The translations under genes were made by a program, and so were the position numbers. Source: an uncultured Methanolobus sp. (GTDB taxonomy: Archaea > Halobacteriota > Methanosarcinia > Methanosarcinales > Methanosarcinaceae). From it: a stretch of DNA of 64,000 nucleotides. Of the stretch, positions 34,601 to 44,620 are shown one piece after another. The notes beneath the pieces are model-generated. The model was not told the origin of the DNA. It made no database searches and worked only from the letters and a program-made list of their open reading frames with translations. The stretch is from positions 62,001 through 126,000 of the forward strand of contig NZ_OY762426.1 of NCBI RefSeq assembly GCF_963665675.1, written 5' to 3'. How positions within the stretch are numbered: the first letter of the stretch is position 1; every line of letters starts with the position of its first letter.

Positions 34601-35896
34601 ATGGAAGCAGAATTTTTCAAAGGCATTTACCTGTCAAAGGAAATAAGGAAAAGTATCCGTGAAATGGGTTTCAGGAAAGCAACAGAGATCCAGGAGAAAT
34701 GTATCCCGTTAATATTGGAAGGTAAAGATGTCATGGGTCATGCACAGACAGGAACCGGCAAGACTGCAGCCTTTGGTATTCCCCTTATGGAAATGCTGGA
34801 ACCTGCCGAAAAGAAGACTCAGGCACTTGTAATTTGCCCTACAAGAGAACTTGTCATACAGGTAGCAGAAGAACTTGAAAAACTTGGTAAATACATTCCT
34901 GAAATGCATATTTTACCTGTTTACGGTGGAGCTGCAATGCAGTCACAGGCAAGTGGCCTGAAAAATGGCGCACAGATTGTTGTGGGGACACCCGGGAGAA
35001 TAATCGACCACATTGGAAGAGGAAATTTCCACACAGAAGATATTGGAATTATTGTGCTTGACGAAGCAGATGAAATGTTGAATATGGGATTCAGGGATGA
35101 CATCGAGAGAATACTTGACGGAACACCAGCGGACAGGCAGACACTTCTCTTCTCAGCAACAATGCCTGAGACAATACTAAAACTGACAGATATGTACCAG
35201 AATGAACCTGTAAATATTAAGGTAGTACAGGAAAAAATGACAGTTCCTCAGGTAAAACAATATTATTTCGAAGTTAAGGATAACGCAAAACCAGAATCCC
35301 TGAGACGGCTTATCGAAGTTGAGGACATCAAGTCAGCACTTGTTTTCTGTAATACTAAAAAGGAAGTAGACAAACTCGTCATTAAGCTGCGCTCCCGGGG
35401 CTATCCCGTAGATGCACTCCACGGAGATATCAAACAAAATAAGAGAGAGCAGCGTATGAACAAATTCAAGGATGAGGACATTGGTATTCTGATTGCTACA
35501 GACGTTGCCGCAAGAGGAATAGATGTTGAGAATATTGAAGTTGTCTTCAACTATGACATGCCACATGATCCTGAAATATATGTGCACAGGATAGGAAGAA
35601 CAGCTCGTGCCGGCAGACCCGGACTTGCATACAGTTTCATAACTGCAAAGGAAAAAGCAAAACTGGAATCCATTGAAGAGACCACTAATACTGCCATAGT
35701 CAGGAGAGAACTTCCAAGTAACCGCGACATTGAAAGAATAAAAGAGAACAGGATAGCTGATGAGATTAAAATGCTTGTCAGACGCGGTAAGCTTGATAAA
35801 TATGATGAGTTCGTTGCTGGCATAGCAGATAATGGCATGGATTATCAACAGATAGCATCTGCCCTTGCAAAAATGCTGCTGAAAGGCGACAACTGA
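34601..35896 (+). CDS. DEAD-box ATP-dependent RNA helicase
   Basis: A 431-residue DEAD-box helicase. Q motif IREMGFRKATEIQEKCIPLI, motif I AQTGTGKTAAF, Ia PTRELVIQ, Ib TPGRIIDH, II VLDEADEML, III SATMPETI, V ATDVAARGIDV, VI HRIGRTARAG. No C-terminal RNA-binding extension beyond a short helical tail (IKMLVRRGKLDKYDEFVAGI). Short cores like this in methanogens assist ribosome or mRNA folding, notably in the cold. It precedes the tRNA-modification pair by 50 bp and may be co-transcribed with it. Confidence 0.95.
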   Translation: MEAEFFKGIYLSKEIRKSIREMGFRKATEIQEKCIPLILEGKDVMGHAQTGTGKTAAFGIPLMEMLEPAEKKTQALVICPTRELVIQVAEELEKLGKYIPEMHILPVYGGAAMQSQASGLKNGAQIVVGTPGRIIDHIGRGNFHTEDIGIIVLDEADEMLNMGFRDDIERILDGTPADRQTLLFSATMPETILKLTDMYQNEPVNIKVVQEKMTVPQVKQYYFEVKDNAKPESLRRLIEVEDIKSALVFCNTKKEVDKLVIKLRSRGYPVDALHGDIKQNKREQRMNKFKDEDIGILIATDVAARGIDVENIEVVFNYDMPHDPEIYVHRIGRTARAGRPGLAYSFITAKEKAKLESIEETTNTAIVRRELPSNRDIERIKENRIADEIKMLVRRGKLDKYDEFVAGIADNGMDYQQIASALAKMLLKGDN

Positions 35897-35946
35897 TACA
35901 TACTACGAACATACATTCAAATAATAAATTTAACTGAGGAAATTCA

Positions 35947-36543
35947 ATGAAAGATTTTGTGATAATAGGACATAAAGCACTGACAAGCGGAGATTTCTCC
36001 CTAAATGACCTTCCAGGCTCTGCCGGGAGAATGGACATTCTCTGCAGATGTGTTAATTCGGCTCTTTTCCTTTCACATGGGATGAGACGTGATGTTAATG
36101 TCCACCTTGTGCTTCAGGGAGAACCGGACCCTGCAAAAGTAGTGAGGTTTAACGGCGAGAAACTGAAATACCTCAATCCTGATGAGAGAAGCAGCGGGTC
36201 CCTTATCAAAAAAGCACTGGAAAAGGATGCAATTGAGTATGAAACACAGTCAACACCAGGAGTATTCATACGCCGCGTCGGACTTAAACAACTGCTCAAT
36301 GAGTTCAGCGAGGCAGGCAGGGATATTTACTATCTGAGAGAAGATGGAGAGGACATCAGAAAGTACTCCGAACTTAACTCAGATGCTGTGTTCATCCTTG
36401 GAGACCATATGGGAGTTACCGAAGAGGAAGAGGAAATGATCGATAAGGTTGCAAAATCAACGCTGAATATCGGACCTGTTTCCCTGCACTCAGACCATTG
36501 CATGATAATCATCCACAATGAACTTGACATGAGAGAAGCATAA
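35947..36543 (+). CDS. trmY: tRNA (pseudouridine(54)-N1)-methyltransferase
   Basis: A 198-residue SPOUT-class enzyme that makes N1-methylpseudouridine at tRNA position 54. The family order is intact: GHKALTSGDFSLNDLPGSAG at the start, the Ser-Ala-Gly-Arg-Met-Asp helix, FLSHGMRRDVNVHLVLQGEP, and the C-terminal knot with VFILGDHMGVTEEEEEMIDK and LHSDHCMIIIHNELD. The GAGGAAATTCA ribosome-binding site precedes the ATG. It is 86 bp before Pus10, which supplies the pseudouridine it methylates. Confidence 0.95.
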   Translation: MKDFVIIGHKALTSGDFSLNDLPGSAGRMDILCRCVNSALFLSHGMRRDVNVHLVLQGEPDPAKVVRFNGEKLKYLNPDERSSGSLIKKALEKDAIEYETQSTPGVFIRRVGLKQLLNEFSEAGRDIYYLREDGEDIRKYSELNSDAVFILGDHMGVTEEEEEMIDKVAKSTLNIGPVSLHSDHCMIIIHNELDMREA

Positions 36544-36628
36544 TCGAATAGTCAAAAAAGGTTATATTAGATAGTGCCTATTTAAGCGAATCCTGAATTC
36601 CCTTTATAACATACTACAAAGTGATCCA

Positions 36629-37921
36629 ATGAGCATACTTGAAACCGCTAAGAAAATAATTGAAGAAGGCCCTATCTGCGACCATTGCATGGGCAGGCAA
36701 TTCGCCAAATTATCCACCGGCCTTACCAATGTTGAAAGAGGTCAGGCCATAAAGCTTGCCCTGGCAATGGAAGGTGATGCGAGGTTTAAAGAATCAGGCG
36801 AAGATTCAATTCTGGAAGAACTGGCAAAGAGCAGTAAATATGCCCGAAAAACACTGAAGATCAAAGGCGAGGATGAAAAATGCTGGGTCTGTCTTGGAAT
36901 CTTTGATAAGCTCGATCTCTGGGCTGACAGAGCAGTCACAAGTATAGGGGACAGGGAGTATTCGACATTTCTTGTAGGTACTAAGGTCAGCGGACTCATT
37001 GGGGAAAATGAGGAAATACTCTGGAGCGAGTGTGGCATCACACAGGCCGAGCAGTTCAAAACAGAAATGAACCGTGAGGTCGGAAAACTCATTTCCGCAC
37101 GTACCGGGAAAGAAGTGGAATTTGAAAGGCCGGACCTTGTTATTACCCTTGAAATTGCGGATGAGACAACAAGCGTGCAGATTAAATCACTATACGTTCA
37201 GGGAAGATACAGGAAACTTGTCAGGGGCATCCCACAAACAAGATGGCCATGCAGGAGCTGTGGTGGCAAAGGATGCGACCAGTGTGACAATACCGGCAAG
37301 CAATATCCAGAATCTGTGGACGAACTTATAGGCAAGGAACTTATTGAGATGACAGAGGCAATGGATTCTAAGTTCCATGGTGCTGGCAGGGAAGATATTG
37401 ATGCGCTCATGCTAGGTACCGGAAGGCCATTTGTAGTAGAAGCGGTCAGCCCTAAGATACGCAGCATAGATGTCTGGGAACTTGAAAGGAAGATCAATGA
37501 GTTTGCAGATGGAAAGGTTGAGGTTGAAGGACTTAAAATTGTTGAGAAGGCAGTAATTGAGACTCTGAAGTCCTCAAAGGCGGATAAAGTTTATAACCTT
37601 AAAGTTACATTCAAAGAGCCTGTTTCCACGGACAAACTGGAAGGTGCTATAAGTTCACTTGTCGGAGTCCAGATACACCAAAGAACTCCGCAGAGAGTGG
37701 CCCACAGAAGAGCTGACCTTGTCAGGAAACGATACGTTCACAACATGAAGCTCGTTGAGAAAACAGAGGAATTCGCTATCATAGAAGTTCATTGCGATGG
37801 CGGTCTGTATGTCAAGGAACTTACATCGGGAGATGATGGAAGAACAGAACCAAGCCTTACAGGGCTTCTGGGCATTCAGGCAAAGGTTGAGGAACTCAAC
37901 GTTATTAAAGTTGATATATAA
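36629..37921 (+). CDS. pus10: tRNA pseudouridine(54/55) synthase Pus10
   Basis: A 430-residue Pus10. The N-terminal THUMP-like part carries zinc Cys pairs CDHCMG (residues 18-21) and CWVCLG. The middle has a second Cys cluster [16 protein letters not shown]. The catalytic segment is [20 protein letters not shown], with Asp in REDIDAL the likely nucleophile. The ending [18 protein letters not shown] and [20 protein letters not shown] is the typical thumb of archaeal Pus10. It forms pseudouridine 54 and 55, after which TrmY methylates 54. Confidence 0.95.
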   Translation: MSILETAKKIIEEGPICDHCMGRQFAKLSTGLTNVERGQAIKLALAMEGDARFKESGEDSILEELAKSSKYARKTLKIKGEDEKCWVCLGIFDKLDLWADRAVTSIGDREYSTFLVGTKVSGLIGENEEILWSECGITQAEQFKTEMNREVGKLISARTGKEVEFERPDLVITLEIADETTSVQIKSLYVQGRYRKLVRGIPQTRWPCRSCGGKGCDQCDNTGKQYPESVDELIGKELIEMTEAMDSKFHGAGREDIDALMLGTGRPFVVEAVSPKIRSIDVWELERKINEFADGKVEVEGLKIVEKAVIETLKSSKADKVYNLKVTFKEPVSTDKLEGAISSLVGVQIHQRTPQRVAHRRADLVRKRYVHNMKLVEKTEEFAIIEVHCDGGLYVKELTSGDDGRTEPSLTGLLGIQAKVEELNVIKVDI

Positions 37922-37989
37922 ATAAGTCCTACAGGGACTCACATACAATTCATACATCAAAATCATATTTTCAATGGAGGAAAATAATC

Positions 37990-38283
37990 ATGGCAACATC
38001 ACACGGTGAAAAACACTGCACAAGATACAAGTTAAAGAAGACCTCAAGAGAAAGAGGGCTTTCACCTGTAAGCAAGGCAATTCAGGAATTTGACTGCGGA
38101 CAGATGGTCCACATCGATATCGATCCAAGCATACAGAAGGGAATGCCACATGCAAGGTTCCAGGGAAGAACCGGAAAGGTCCTCGGCCAGCGTGGACGTG
38201 CCTACATCTTGCAGATAAGGGACGGAAACGCAATGAAGGAACTCATATCCCTTCCACAGCACCTTAAACCACAGAAATATTAA
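37990..38283 (+). CDS. rpl21e: 50S ribosomal protein L21e
   Basis: A 97-residue large-subunit protein. Sequence starts [20 protein letters not shown], then the SH3-like core [20 protein letters not shown] and [25 protein letters not shown] precedes the ATG. It opens the conserved euryarchaeal run L21e-RpoF-DUF655-KsgA-HemK. Confidence 0.97.
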   Translation: MATSHGEKHCTRYKLKKTSRERGLSPVSKAIQEFDCGQMVHIDIDPSIQKGMPHARFQGRTGKVLGQRGRAYILQIRDGNAMKELISLPQHLKPQKY

Positions 38284-38454
38284 ATACATTAATAATTCAG
38301 GATAATACCTGGATTACCTTTATTTATCGTTAGATATATGTTTACTGCATATATTTAGCGGTTAAGTTTTATCCCGGAATATATTAATTACCTTTGTAAT
38401 CATATCGCCATTCAAATGTGGCCTAAATCCAACTAATGCATAGAGTGTATATCA

Positions 38455-38808
38455 ATGATAGTAAAAGAAGTTCTTAGTGAAGAGTTGTTAACCCTGCCTG
38501 AAGTTAAGGGTATGCTGCACGAGATTATGGAAGAACGTCTCAATAATGAGGAAGAGTTGAGCTATGAACTGCGCAAAGCTATCAATCATGCAGAGATGTT
38601 CTCAAAGACAAGCCCTGAAAAGGCAAGAGATCTTGTAAATAAACTTCTTGAACTGGAAAAAATGAAGCCTGAGATTGCAATCAGAATGGCTGATATCATG
38701 CCACAGTCAAGAGATGAGCTGAGATCACTTTACGCAAAAGAAAGATTCACACTTACCGAAGAAGAACTCGATGAAATGCTAAACCTTGTTGAAGAAGCAA
38801 TGGATTAG
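38455..38808 (+). CDS. rpoF: DNA-directed RNA polymerase subunit F (Rpb4)
   Basis: A 117-residue Rpb4 homologue. It pairs with RpoE to form the polymerase stalk. Opening IVKEVLSEELLTLPEVKGML, the central NHAEMFSKTSPEKARDLVNK and LDEMLNLVEEAMD end are typical. It stops at TAG. About 170 bp separate it from L21e, with its own TATA-like stretch; 79 bp follow before the DUF655 gene. Confidence 0.93.
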   Translation: MIVKEVLSEELLTLPEVKGMLHEIMEERLNNEEELSYELRKAINHAEMFSKTSPEKARDLVNKLLELEKMKPEIAIRMADIMPQSRDELRSLYAKERFTLTEEELDEMLNLVEEAMD

Positions 38809-38887
38809 ATTTATATCCGATACACCCCTTTTTTACATCGAGAGTTGCATCAGTAGCAACTGGTTTGCCACAGGAGGGAATGAGTAT

Positions 38888-39484
38888 ATGACAGCAAGGG
38901 GAAAGCCACCTGAGAAAGAAGAGTATGCATGGATTTTAGATTATCTTCCATATGGAAGCACCGATGACAAACGCCCCTCATACCAGAAGAAACCTCTTGT
39001 ACAGGCAGTTGGAGAAAACCTTTTTGTCCTGATGGAACTTGTCCCGAAGGAAGGAAAAGTACCTGATATCCAATCAAGGGTTTACATAGGAGAAGGCGAC
39101 AGGGATCTTATTGATCATGTGAAGCACCGCATCACATATAATGACCTGAGTCACGGAGCACAACTTGAACTACCTTTCATTCTGGAAACGACAATTAAAC
39201 ATCAGGAAGACAGGTTTGTGCAGTTTTTTAACGATGCACACCCAATCACAAACAGACTCCACATGCTTGAATTACTTCCGGGAATCGGAAAGAAGCTCAT
39301 GTGGGCTATCATTGACGAGAGGAAGAAAGGGACCTTCAAAACTCTTGCAGAACTGCATGAAAGGGTTGGAGGAGTGCATTCACCTGAAAAGATCATCGTG
39401 AACAGGATCATAGAAGAGCTGAAGGACGAAAATATCAAATACAGGCTTTTCACAACTCCTTCACGCCGCCCGCGTAACCACTAA
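38888..39484 (+). CDS. DUF655 family protein with helix-hairpin-helix
   Basis: A 198-residue conserved archaeal protein (COG1491). An OB/beta-rich N-terminal half (EEYAWILDYLPYGST, then IQSRVYIGEGDRDLIDHVKH) is followed by an HhH nucleic-acid-binding motif, HMLELLPGIGKKLMWAIIDE. The position between rpoF and ksgA is fixed across euryarchaea, pointing to RNA or ribosome metabolism; the exact function is not established. ATG 38888 has GGAGGG about nine nt upstream. The longer upstream frame overlaps rpoF and is rejected. Confidence 0.9.
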   Translation: MTARGKPPEKEEYAWILDYLPYGSTDDKRPSYQKKPLVQAVGENLFVLMELVPKEGKVPDIQSRVYIGEGDRDLIDHVKHRITYNDLSHGAQLELPFILETTIKHQEDRFVQFFNDAHPITNRLHMLELLPGIGKKLMWAIIDERKKGTFKTLAELHERVGGVHSPEKIIVNRIIEELKDENIKYRLFTTPSRRPRNH

Positions 39485-39498
39485 AGGGTGTTCATTTC

Positions 39499-40308
39499 TT
39501 GGTCTATGAGATACTCAAGGAATATGGTATCCGTGGCGGATACCATGACCAGCATTTTTTGATTGACGAAAGGATACTTGACAAAATCGTCGATGCTGCA
39601 GACATAAAACCTCACGAGACCATACTGGAAATCGGTGCAGGTATCGGAAATCTCACTGAAAGACTAATGGCTAAAGCCGGCCACGTCATTGCAATTGAGA
39701 GAGATCCTGAACTTATTTTTGTACTAAAGGACCGCTTAGGAGAAACAGAGAATTTCACACTCATACAAGGAGATGTGCTTGACGTTGATTTTCCACCTTT
39801 TGACAAAGTTGTTGCCAATCTCCCTTACTCCATCTCATCTGAGATCACATTCAAGCTTTTCAAATACGATTTTAAACTGGCAATACTGATGTACCAGTAC
39901 GAATTCGCACAGAGACTGGTAGCCCACGCCAATTCTAAAGATTACAGCCGCCTGTCGGTCAATGCACACTATTTTGCAGACATTTCCATGATAATGAAAA
40001 TACCAAGAGGAGCATTCTCACCTCCTCCTGAAGTACTTTCTGCAGTTGTGGAAATTAAACCACGTCCTGCCCATTTTGAAGTTCTGGACAAGAAGTATTA
40101 TCTTGATTTTGTCACTGCTGTTTTCGGACAGAGAAGAAAGAAGATGAGAAATTCTATTCTCAGAAACAAGCAGCTTTTAGGCATTGAAGATATGAAGGAA
40201 TTCATAGAAGAATTGCCACAGGAACTGCTTAACAAAAGGCCAGAGAACCTTGAACCGGAACAATTCGCAGAACTTGCAAATATGATGTTCATGCATAAAC
40301 AAAAATAA
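39499..40308 (+). CDS. ksgA: 16S rRNA dimethyladenosine transferase
   Basis: A 269-residue RsmA/KsgA/Dim1 enzyme, which dimethylates the two adjacent adenosines near the 3' end of 16S rRNA. SAM motif I HETILEIGAGIGNLTERLM, VIAIERDPELIFVL, LIQGDVLDVDFP, catalytic motif IV VVANLPYSISSEITF, and YQYEFAQRLVA. The frame opens with TTG at 39499, 14 bp after the DUF655 stop; GGGTG lies about 11 nt before it. The N-terminus that follows (VYEILKEYGIRGGYHDQHFL) matches archaeal homologues, so TTG is accepted. Part of the L21e run. Confidence 0.95.
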   Translation: MVYEILKEYGIRGGYHDQHFLIDERILDKIVDAADIKPHETILEIGAGIGNLTERLMAKAGHVIAIERDPELIFVLKDRLGETENFTLIQGDVLDVDFPPFDKVVANLPYSISSEITFKLFKYDFKLAILMYQYEFAQRLVAHANSKDYSRLSVNAHYFADISMIMKIPRGAFSPPPEVLSAVVEIKPRPAHFEVLDKKYYLDFVTAVFGQRRKKMRNSILRNKQLLGIEDMKEFIEELPQELLNKRPENLEPEQFAELANMMFMHKQK

Positions 40309-40317
40309 GATGTATCC

Positions 40318-40914
40318 ATGGTTACAATTGAACACCGGAGTGCAAAGATTACACTGGCAGAACAGGTTTATGAACCTGCCGAAGATTCCTATTTACTTGC
40401 AGATACTGCCCTTAAACTTGTAAAAGATGGAATGAACGTTCTGGAAATCGGAACCGGAACTGGTTTTGTCTCTTCTGTTCTTAAAGCTAATAAGGACATC
40501 ACACTCATTGCTACCGAAATCAGTCCCATCGCAGCAAAATGTGCAAAGTCCAATGGAATAGACGTAATAAGAACTGACATGTTCGCCGGACTGAAAGGGA
40601 AAAAACAATTTGACGTTATTGTTTTTAATCCACCATATCTTCCCACATCCGAAGATGAAAAAGTACCCGGATGGCTGAACTATGCATTCGACGGCGGAGA
40701 GAACGGACGCAAGGATGTGGAGCCTTTTATGCGACAGACACACAAACATCTGAAACCTGATGGTTACATACTTATGCTGATCTCATCACTTACAGGTATT
40801 GATGAAGTGATCAGGGAAATGGGAAAATATTCATTCAAAGCTCAGGTAGTTGCAAGTGAGAAATGCTCTTTTGAAAAGCTGGTAGTTATTATGGCAAATG
40901 TAATGATAACATAA
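40318..40914 (+). CDS. HemK2/Mtq2-type protein N5-glutamine methyltransferase
   Basis: A 198-residue SAM methyltransferase with the N5-Gln catalytic motif NPPYLPTSE. Motif I is MNVLEIGTGTGFVSSVLKA. Short archaeal members of this family methylate the GGQ glutamine of release factor aRF1. It starts 10 bp after ksgA, as in other euryarchaea, the last gene of the translation run. Confidence 0.92.
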   Translation: MVTIEHRSAKITLAEQVYEPAEDSYLLADTALKLVKDGMNVLEIGTGTGFVSSVLKANKDITLIATEISPIAAKCAKSNGIDVIRTDMFAGLKGKKQFDVIVFNPPYLPTSEDEKVPGWLNYAFDGGENGRKDVEPFMRQTHKHLKPDGYILMLISSLTGIDEVIREMGKYSFKAQVVASEKCSFEKLVVIMANVMIT

Positions 40915-41257
40915 TGACAGGTTACTATTTATTAATATCCTCCTATATTATATAATGTGACATATAGATTTTATATATTGTTACCATTCAATATTTATCT
41001 CCTGAAACTGGCCATCGCAAGGGAATAATTGGTAGAAAGGCAGGGTATTCATCTGAATGAAAAGAATAGACAATGTTATTGTGTGAAAATAGAGAGAAAA
41101 AAATTAAGAATATCCCACCTAAAAGATACTAAATACGAAAACATGAACTTGAGCAGGTCAGTACTTATATGAAATTCTCATTCTATTTTTGTCGCAATAT
41201 CAGCATCAGAAAGAACAAGAATACAAAATAAATAGAAGGCTGTTCAATGAACAACCT
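40915..41257. other. 343-bp intergenic region, nothing recognised
   Basis: A+T-rich convergent spacer between the methyltransferase and the beta-helix surface gene. It has TATA-like patches (TATTATATAATG near 40949 and TTTTATATATTG near 40971) but no ORF, RNA fold or repeat that I can support. Confidence 0.4.
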
Positions 41258-43588
41258 TTACACTACAATTGTTGTTTTATTAGGGTCCTGGCTTTCATTT
41301 AAAGTAATTTCCCACTCATGATAAGCAACGTCTTCTCCTTTGAATGCTGAAATATTTACAACATGAGTCCCATATCCAATATTTATCGCATCATAACTTG
41401 TTGTACTGCTATTATTTATTGATTGCATCAACAAACCATCAACAGTAGTATTGATGTAATTAGCAATTTTATTGGTTGTAAGAGTAAATGTATGGAACGA
41501 ATCTACGGACTCATTTGAACCCGACATAACAGAATATGAATTTATAATAAGTGGTGTTGTACTATAGCCAATATATAACTTTGGAGCAAACAAAGGATCT
41601 TTATCGTATGAATACGCCCTTAATGACTTTTGAGTATCAGTATTTGCTATCATCAAAATACTAATATTATTCCCACTTGACCAATTTTCACGGGTTATTA
41701 GTTCTGATATAACATTTGTCATATCAGGTGATTTTACCCAACCTTGTGAGACACTGTCTTCAATCCATTCAGTACAGTTACTTGTACGAACTCTATTAAT
41801 GACTTCTGACTCCATATTATAGTCATTTGCATTATCTACAGCATTACCATATATTCTCATGTTAGCATTGTCATAAACTGTAGTGTCCACATAAAATTTA
41901 ATATATGCGAAATCAATAGTTGAATCTACCGGTATCGTGACATTTTGGAATCGCAATCCATTACAACCATAGCTTCCAGAACTATTGTCTGCATACGACT
42001 GAACATTCTCAACATTTATGCTTGTTGAAAAATAGCCAGAGCCACTATTATATGCATCATCATTTGATGAAGAAATTTGGCCTATGTATGTAGAATCGGA
42101 TTCAACTGCACTTTCAATCGACAGTACTTGAGATGTTTTTGACAAATTTACATCATATTCAACATATCCAGAAGTATTCGATTTCGTAATTCCAACATCT
42201 TTACCATTAATTGAAATTATATATTCAGTATTTGATTTGTTCATCTGAGCAATTATGTTTGTCGAAAGATTATCTTCTGATGCGGCTACACTCAAAGAAT
42301 ATGAATCATCAGAATATGATGCTGTTGATAGAGAAGTAAGGTATCCAGAAGATGGAATTAAATAAATATCATATGCAGTAACAGTTGTAAATAACGTACC
42401 AACTGTAAAAGTACTTCCTGACGGGTAGAACATAACTGGAAGATTTCTTGTGTTGGTGGACAACTTACCGTTTGTATAATTGACATATATAGAACCTTGA
42501 TCACCACCACGAGTTACTACATATGACTTACTATTTTCATTATATACACTTGCATTACCTGAATGGACACCATAACTATCAACAGTGTTGTTTGAAAAAC
42601 TAGTATTAATTGCAAATAGATTGAACGCCGCAGATGAATTTGAAATTACATTGTCATTTAGTATATTATTGAATGAACAATATGACGTTGTATTGTAAGA
42701 AGCAACATAAAAATATACACCTCCAGATTCAGGAGATATGATTTTATTACCAATAAAACAAGAATTATTAACAAGACCACTAAATCCATACGCATTACTA
42801 CCAATTAATACATTATAACTTACATTTAAACGTTCTATTGGCCCTTTTGCAGCACTATTTGTAGTGTGATAGTATATCTGCCCTCCAATTATTGTATTAT
42901 TGGAAATATCAATATCTTCTTCTTCGCCAAATAAATCAATTGCACTATGCCCAATTGTTCCATTTAATAAATTTCCAGATATTACACAATTGTGTGTATA
43001 TAAACCAGTTGATTTGTTAGGTGTGGTTCCGTATAATCCAATCATGTTATGGCCTGAATTGGTGAAAATTGAATCTGTAATAGAACAATTGTCTGCAAAA
43101 CCATTAAGAGTAACAACACTACTGCCAACATCATGTATGTACATATTATCAATATGAATATGACTGTAACCGGATACCGAGTTACTATTGTAAATACCAT
43201 GCGTGTAATTGCATATTTCAATACGACTAATATTGATATATGAATTTCCATTCAGATTTATTGCACTATACGAATTATCTGTATTGGATGAATTTCCTTC
43301 CAATCTAGGATATGAATAATTGTATGATGTAAATACGATAGGATCACCTGATGCGCCTGAATTGGAAACAACGATTTCATTATCATACCAAGTTCCATTC
43401 ATTATATAGATAATGTCTCCAGCGACTGCTTGAATGGCCGCATAAGTAGGGGTTGCCCATGCGCTATCAATAGAGAGTCCATCATTTGTATTATCACCTG
43501 TTTGAGATACATAATACTCTGTGGCATTTACCTCACTACTTAATATTACAAGCACAAGAAAAATGAAAATAAGTGATCTATAGTTCAT
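41258..43588 (-). CDS. Secreted right-handed beta-helix protein with DNRLRE-like domain
   Basis: A 776-residue exported protein. Signal peptide MNYRSLIFIFLVLVILSSEV ends at about residue 22. Residues about 25-340 form a pectate-lyase-type parallel beta-helix: opener YYVSQTGDNTNDGLSIDSAW, then repeats rich in Asn, Ile and Ser (GNSYINISRIEICNYTHGIY and others). About 510-680 resembles the DNRLRE/disaggregatase-related domain of Methanosarcina (IPVDSTIDFAYIKFYVDTTV). The end is a beta-sandwich with N-glycosylation sites and no membrane anchor. Codon use is A+T-rich compared with neighbours and it lies beside an IS1 element, which suggests acquisition. Possible role: surface glycan binding or degradation. 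Confidence 0.8.
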   Translation of the reverse strand: MNYRSLIFIFLVLVILSSEVNATEYYVSQTGDNTNDGLSIDSAWATPTYAAIQAVAGDIIYIMNGTWYDNEIVVSNSGASGDPIVFTSYNYSYPRLEGNSSNTDNSYSAINLNGNSYINISRIEICNYTHGIYNSNSVSGYSHIHIDNMYIHDVGSSVVTLNGFADNCSITDSIFTNSGHNMIGLYGTTPNKSTGLYTHNCVISGNLLNGTIGHSAIDLFGEEEDIDISNNTIIGGQIYYHTTNSAAKGPIERLNVSYNVLIGSNAYGFSGLVNNSCFIGNKIISPESGGVYFYVASYNTTSYCSFNNILNDNVISNSSAAFNLFAINTSFSNNTVDSYGVHSGNASVYNENSKSYVVTRGGDQGSIYVNYTNGKLSTNTRNLPVMFYPSGSTFTVGTLFTTVTAYDIYLIPSSGYLTSLSTASYSDDSYSLSVAASEDNLSTNIIAQMNKSNTEYIISINGKDVGITKSNTSGYVEYDVNLSKTSQVLSIESAVESDSTYIGQISSSNDDAYNSGSGYFSTSINVENVQSYADNSSGSYGCNGLRFQNVTIPVDSTIDFAYIKFYVDTTVYDNANMRIYGNAVDNANDYNMESEVINRVRTSNCTEWIEDSVSQGWVKSPDMTNVISELITRENWSSGNNISILMIANTDTQKSLRAYSYDKDPLFAPKLYIGYSTTPLIINSYSVMSGSNESVDSFHTFTLTTNKIANYINTTVDGLLMQSINNSSTTSYDAINIGYGTHVVNISAFKGEDVAYHEWEITLNESQDPNKTTIVV

Positions 43589-43810
43589 CTGTACTCATTC
43601 CTCCATTTTGCGAACAAACCTTGTTTTTTGTATACCACATTTTGACTCTGATAGAATCTAGTAACAGTTCGATATTTCTCATATACTAAACCTTCTTTTA
43701 TTTTCAAAAATTCGTTTTTCATATAAGTAAGAAGGATTACTTATCTTAAAAATATTTTTAAATATGAATTATAAAATATCAATTAAATTATAGAATAAAT
43801 GACATCTATA

Positions 43811-43857
43811 GTCAGTATTTACAGTCAGTATTTACAGTCAGTATTTACAGTCAGTTT
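43811..43857. repeat. 13-bp tandem repeat
   Basis: GTCAGTATTTACA three times in a row (43811-43849), then a partial fourth copy GTCAGTTT. It lies 15 bp before the IS1 target duplication. Too short and spacerless to be CRISPR. Confidence 0.85.
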
Positions 43858-43879
43858 GAATAGAGATAGAACATAAATT

Positions 43880-44620
43880 GGCATTGTTACTCAAACATTG
43901 CTAGCTCATTATTTCTATATTTCATCAATAGCAAAACAGAATATTTCAACATTTCAAGACTTTTTGTGTAATATTTTGATTTTCTCCTAAGTCTCGCCAG
44001 AAAGTGCCTGAATATACTGTTGTATCCTTCAACAGTATACGTCTCTGCTTTTGAACGAATGTGAATATTTTCTGGAAGAAACTCTGCATATGCTCTCCAG
44101 TAATCAGTCATAACTTCCCCAACTACTTTTGTCTTTAGCTTTTTCCAGAGTTTTCGTCCAGTTTTTGTTCCTCTACTGCCAAAAGAGCAGTCGATGAATT
44201 TTTTCCCAACTCTATCAACAGCAATCCAGATCCAGCAGTAGTTTTTTTTATTCCCAATATATGTGTGCATCTCATCTAATTCTACGATAGATATCTCATT
44301 TTCACTTTTTAGATCCTCTAATTCGCTACCAAATTTCCGAATCCATTTTTGAACAGAAACATGACTGACACCTAAAAAACGTCTAATTGACCGAAAACCC
44401 AATCCTTCAAGATAGAGTTGTAAAGCCTGCCTTTTAACAGACATGGGACTAGCTGTAGATTTTATCTCGACTGAATAATTGTATCCACAATCATGGCATT
44501 GATAGCGTTGTCGACCTGCAATTTTACCGTTCTTCTTATGACTGGAACTTTTACATCTTGGACAATTCATGCATAATAATATACTTTCATAGGACATAAC
44601 AATGTTTAAGTACCAATGCC
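43880..44620 (-). mobile_element. Intact IS1-family insertion sequence (741 bp)
   Basis: Ends GGCATTGTTACTCAAACATTG (43880-43900) and, inverted, GGCATTGGTACTTAAACATTG (44600-44620), 19 of 21 matching. An exact 8-bp target duplication CATAAATT flanks it at 43872-43879 and 44621-44628. It holds one transposase gene whose stop codon lies inside the left inverted repeat. Length and duplication size fit IS1. Nothing is broken, so it may be active. Confidence 0.9.
43887..44570 (-). CDS. IS1-family transposase
   Basis: A 227-residue transposase in a single frame, unlike the frameshifted bacterial IS1. N-terminal zinc ribbon CPRCKSSSHKKNG and CHDCGYN, a helix-turn-helix (LYLEGLGFRSIRRFLGVSHV), then the DDE core: VELDEMHTYIGNKKNYCWIW, VMTDYWRAYAEFLP, and the IS1 C-terminal GYNSIFRHFLARLRRKSKYY. 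ATG 44570 (MNCPRC) is taken as start since archaeal IS1 proteins begin there; an in-frame ATG at 44597 adds nine residues. No ribosome-binding site is clear for either. Confidence 0.9.
   Translation of the reverse strand: MNCPRCKSSSHKKNGKIAGRQRYQCHDCGYNYSVEIKSTASPMSVKRQALQLYLEGLGFRSIRRFLGVSHVSVQKWIRKFGSELEDLKSENEISIVELDEMHTYIGNKKNYCWIWIAVDRVGKKFIDCSFGSRGTKTGRKLWKKLKTKVVGEVMTDYWRAYAEFLPENIHIRSKAETYTVEGYNSIFRHFLARLRRKSKYYTKSLEMLKYSVLLLMKYRNNELAMFE

Noticed and set aside
38786..38887. Upstream extension of the DUF655 gene to 38786
   Set aside because: It overlaps the rpoF end in another frame and lacks a ribosome-binding site. GGAGGG fits ATG 38888.
43811..43857. Three tandem GTCAGTATTTACA units, as a possible CRISPR
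   Set aside because: Units are contiguous with no spacers, only 13 bp, and no cas gene is in the window.
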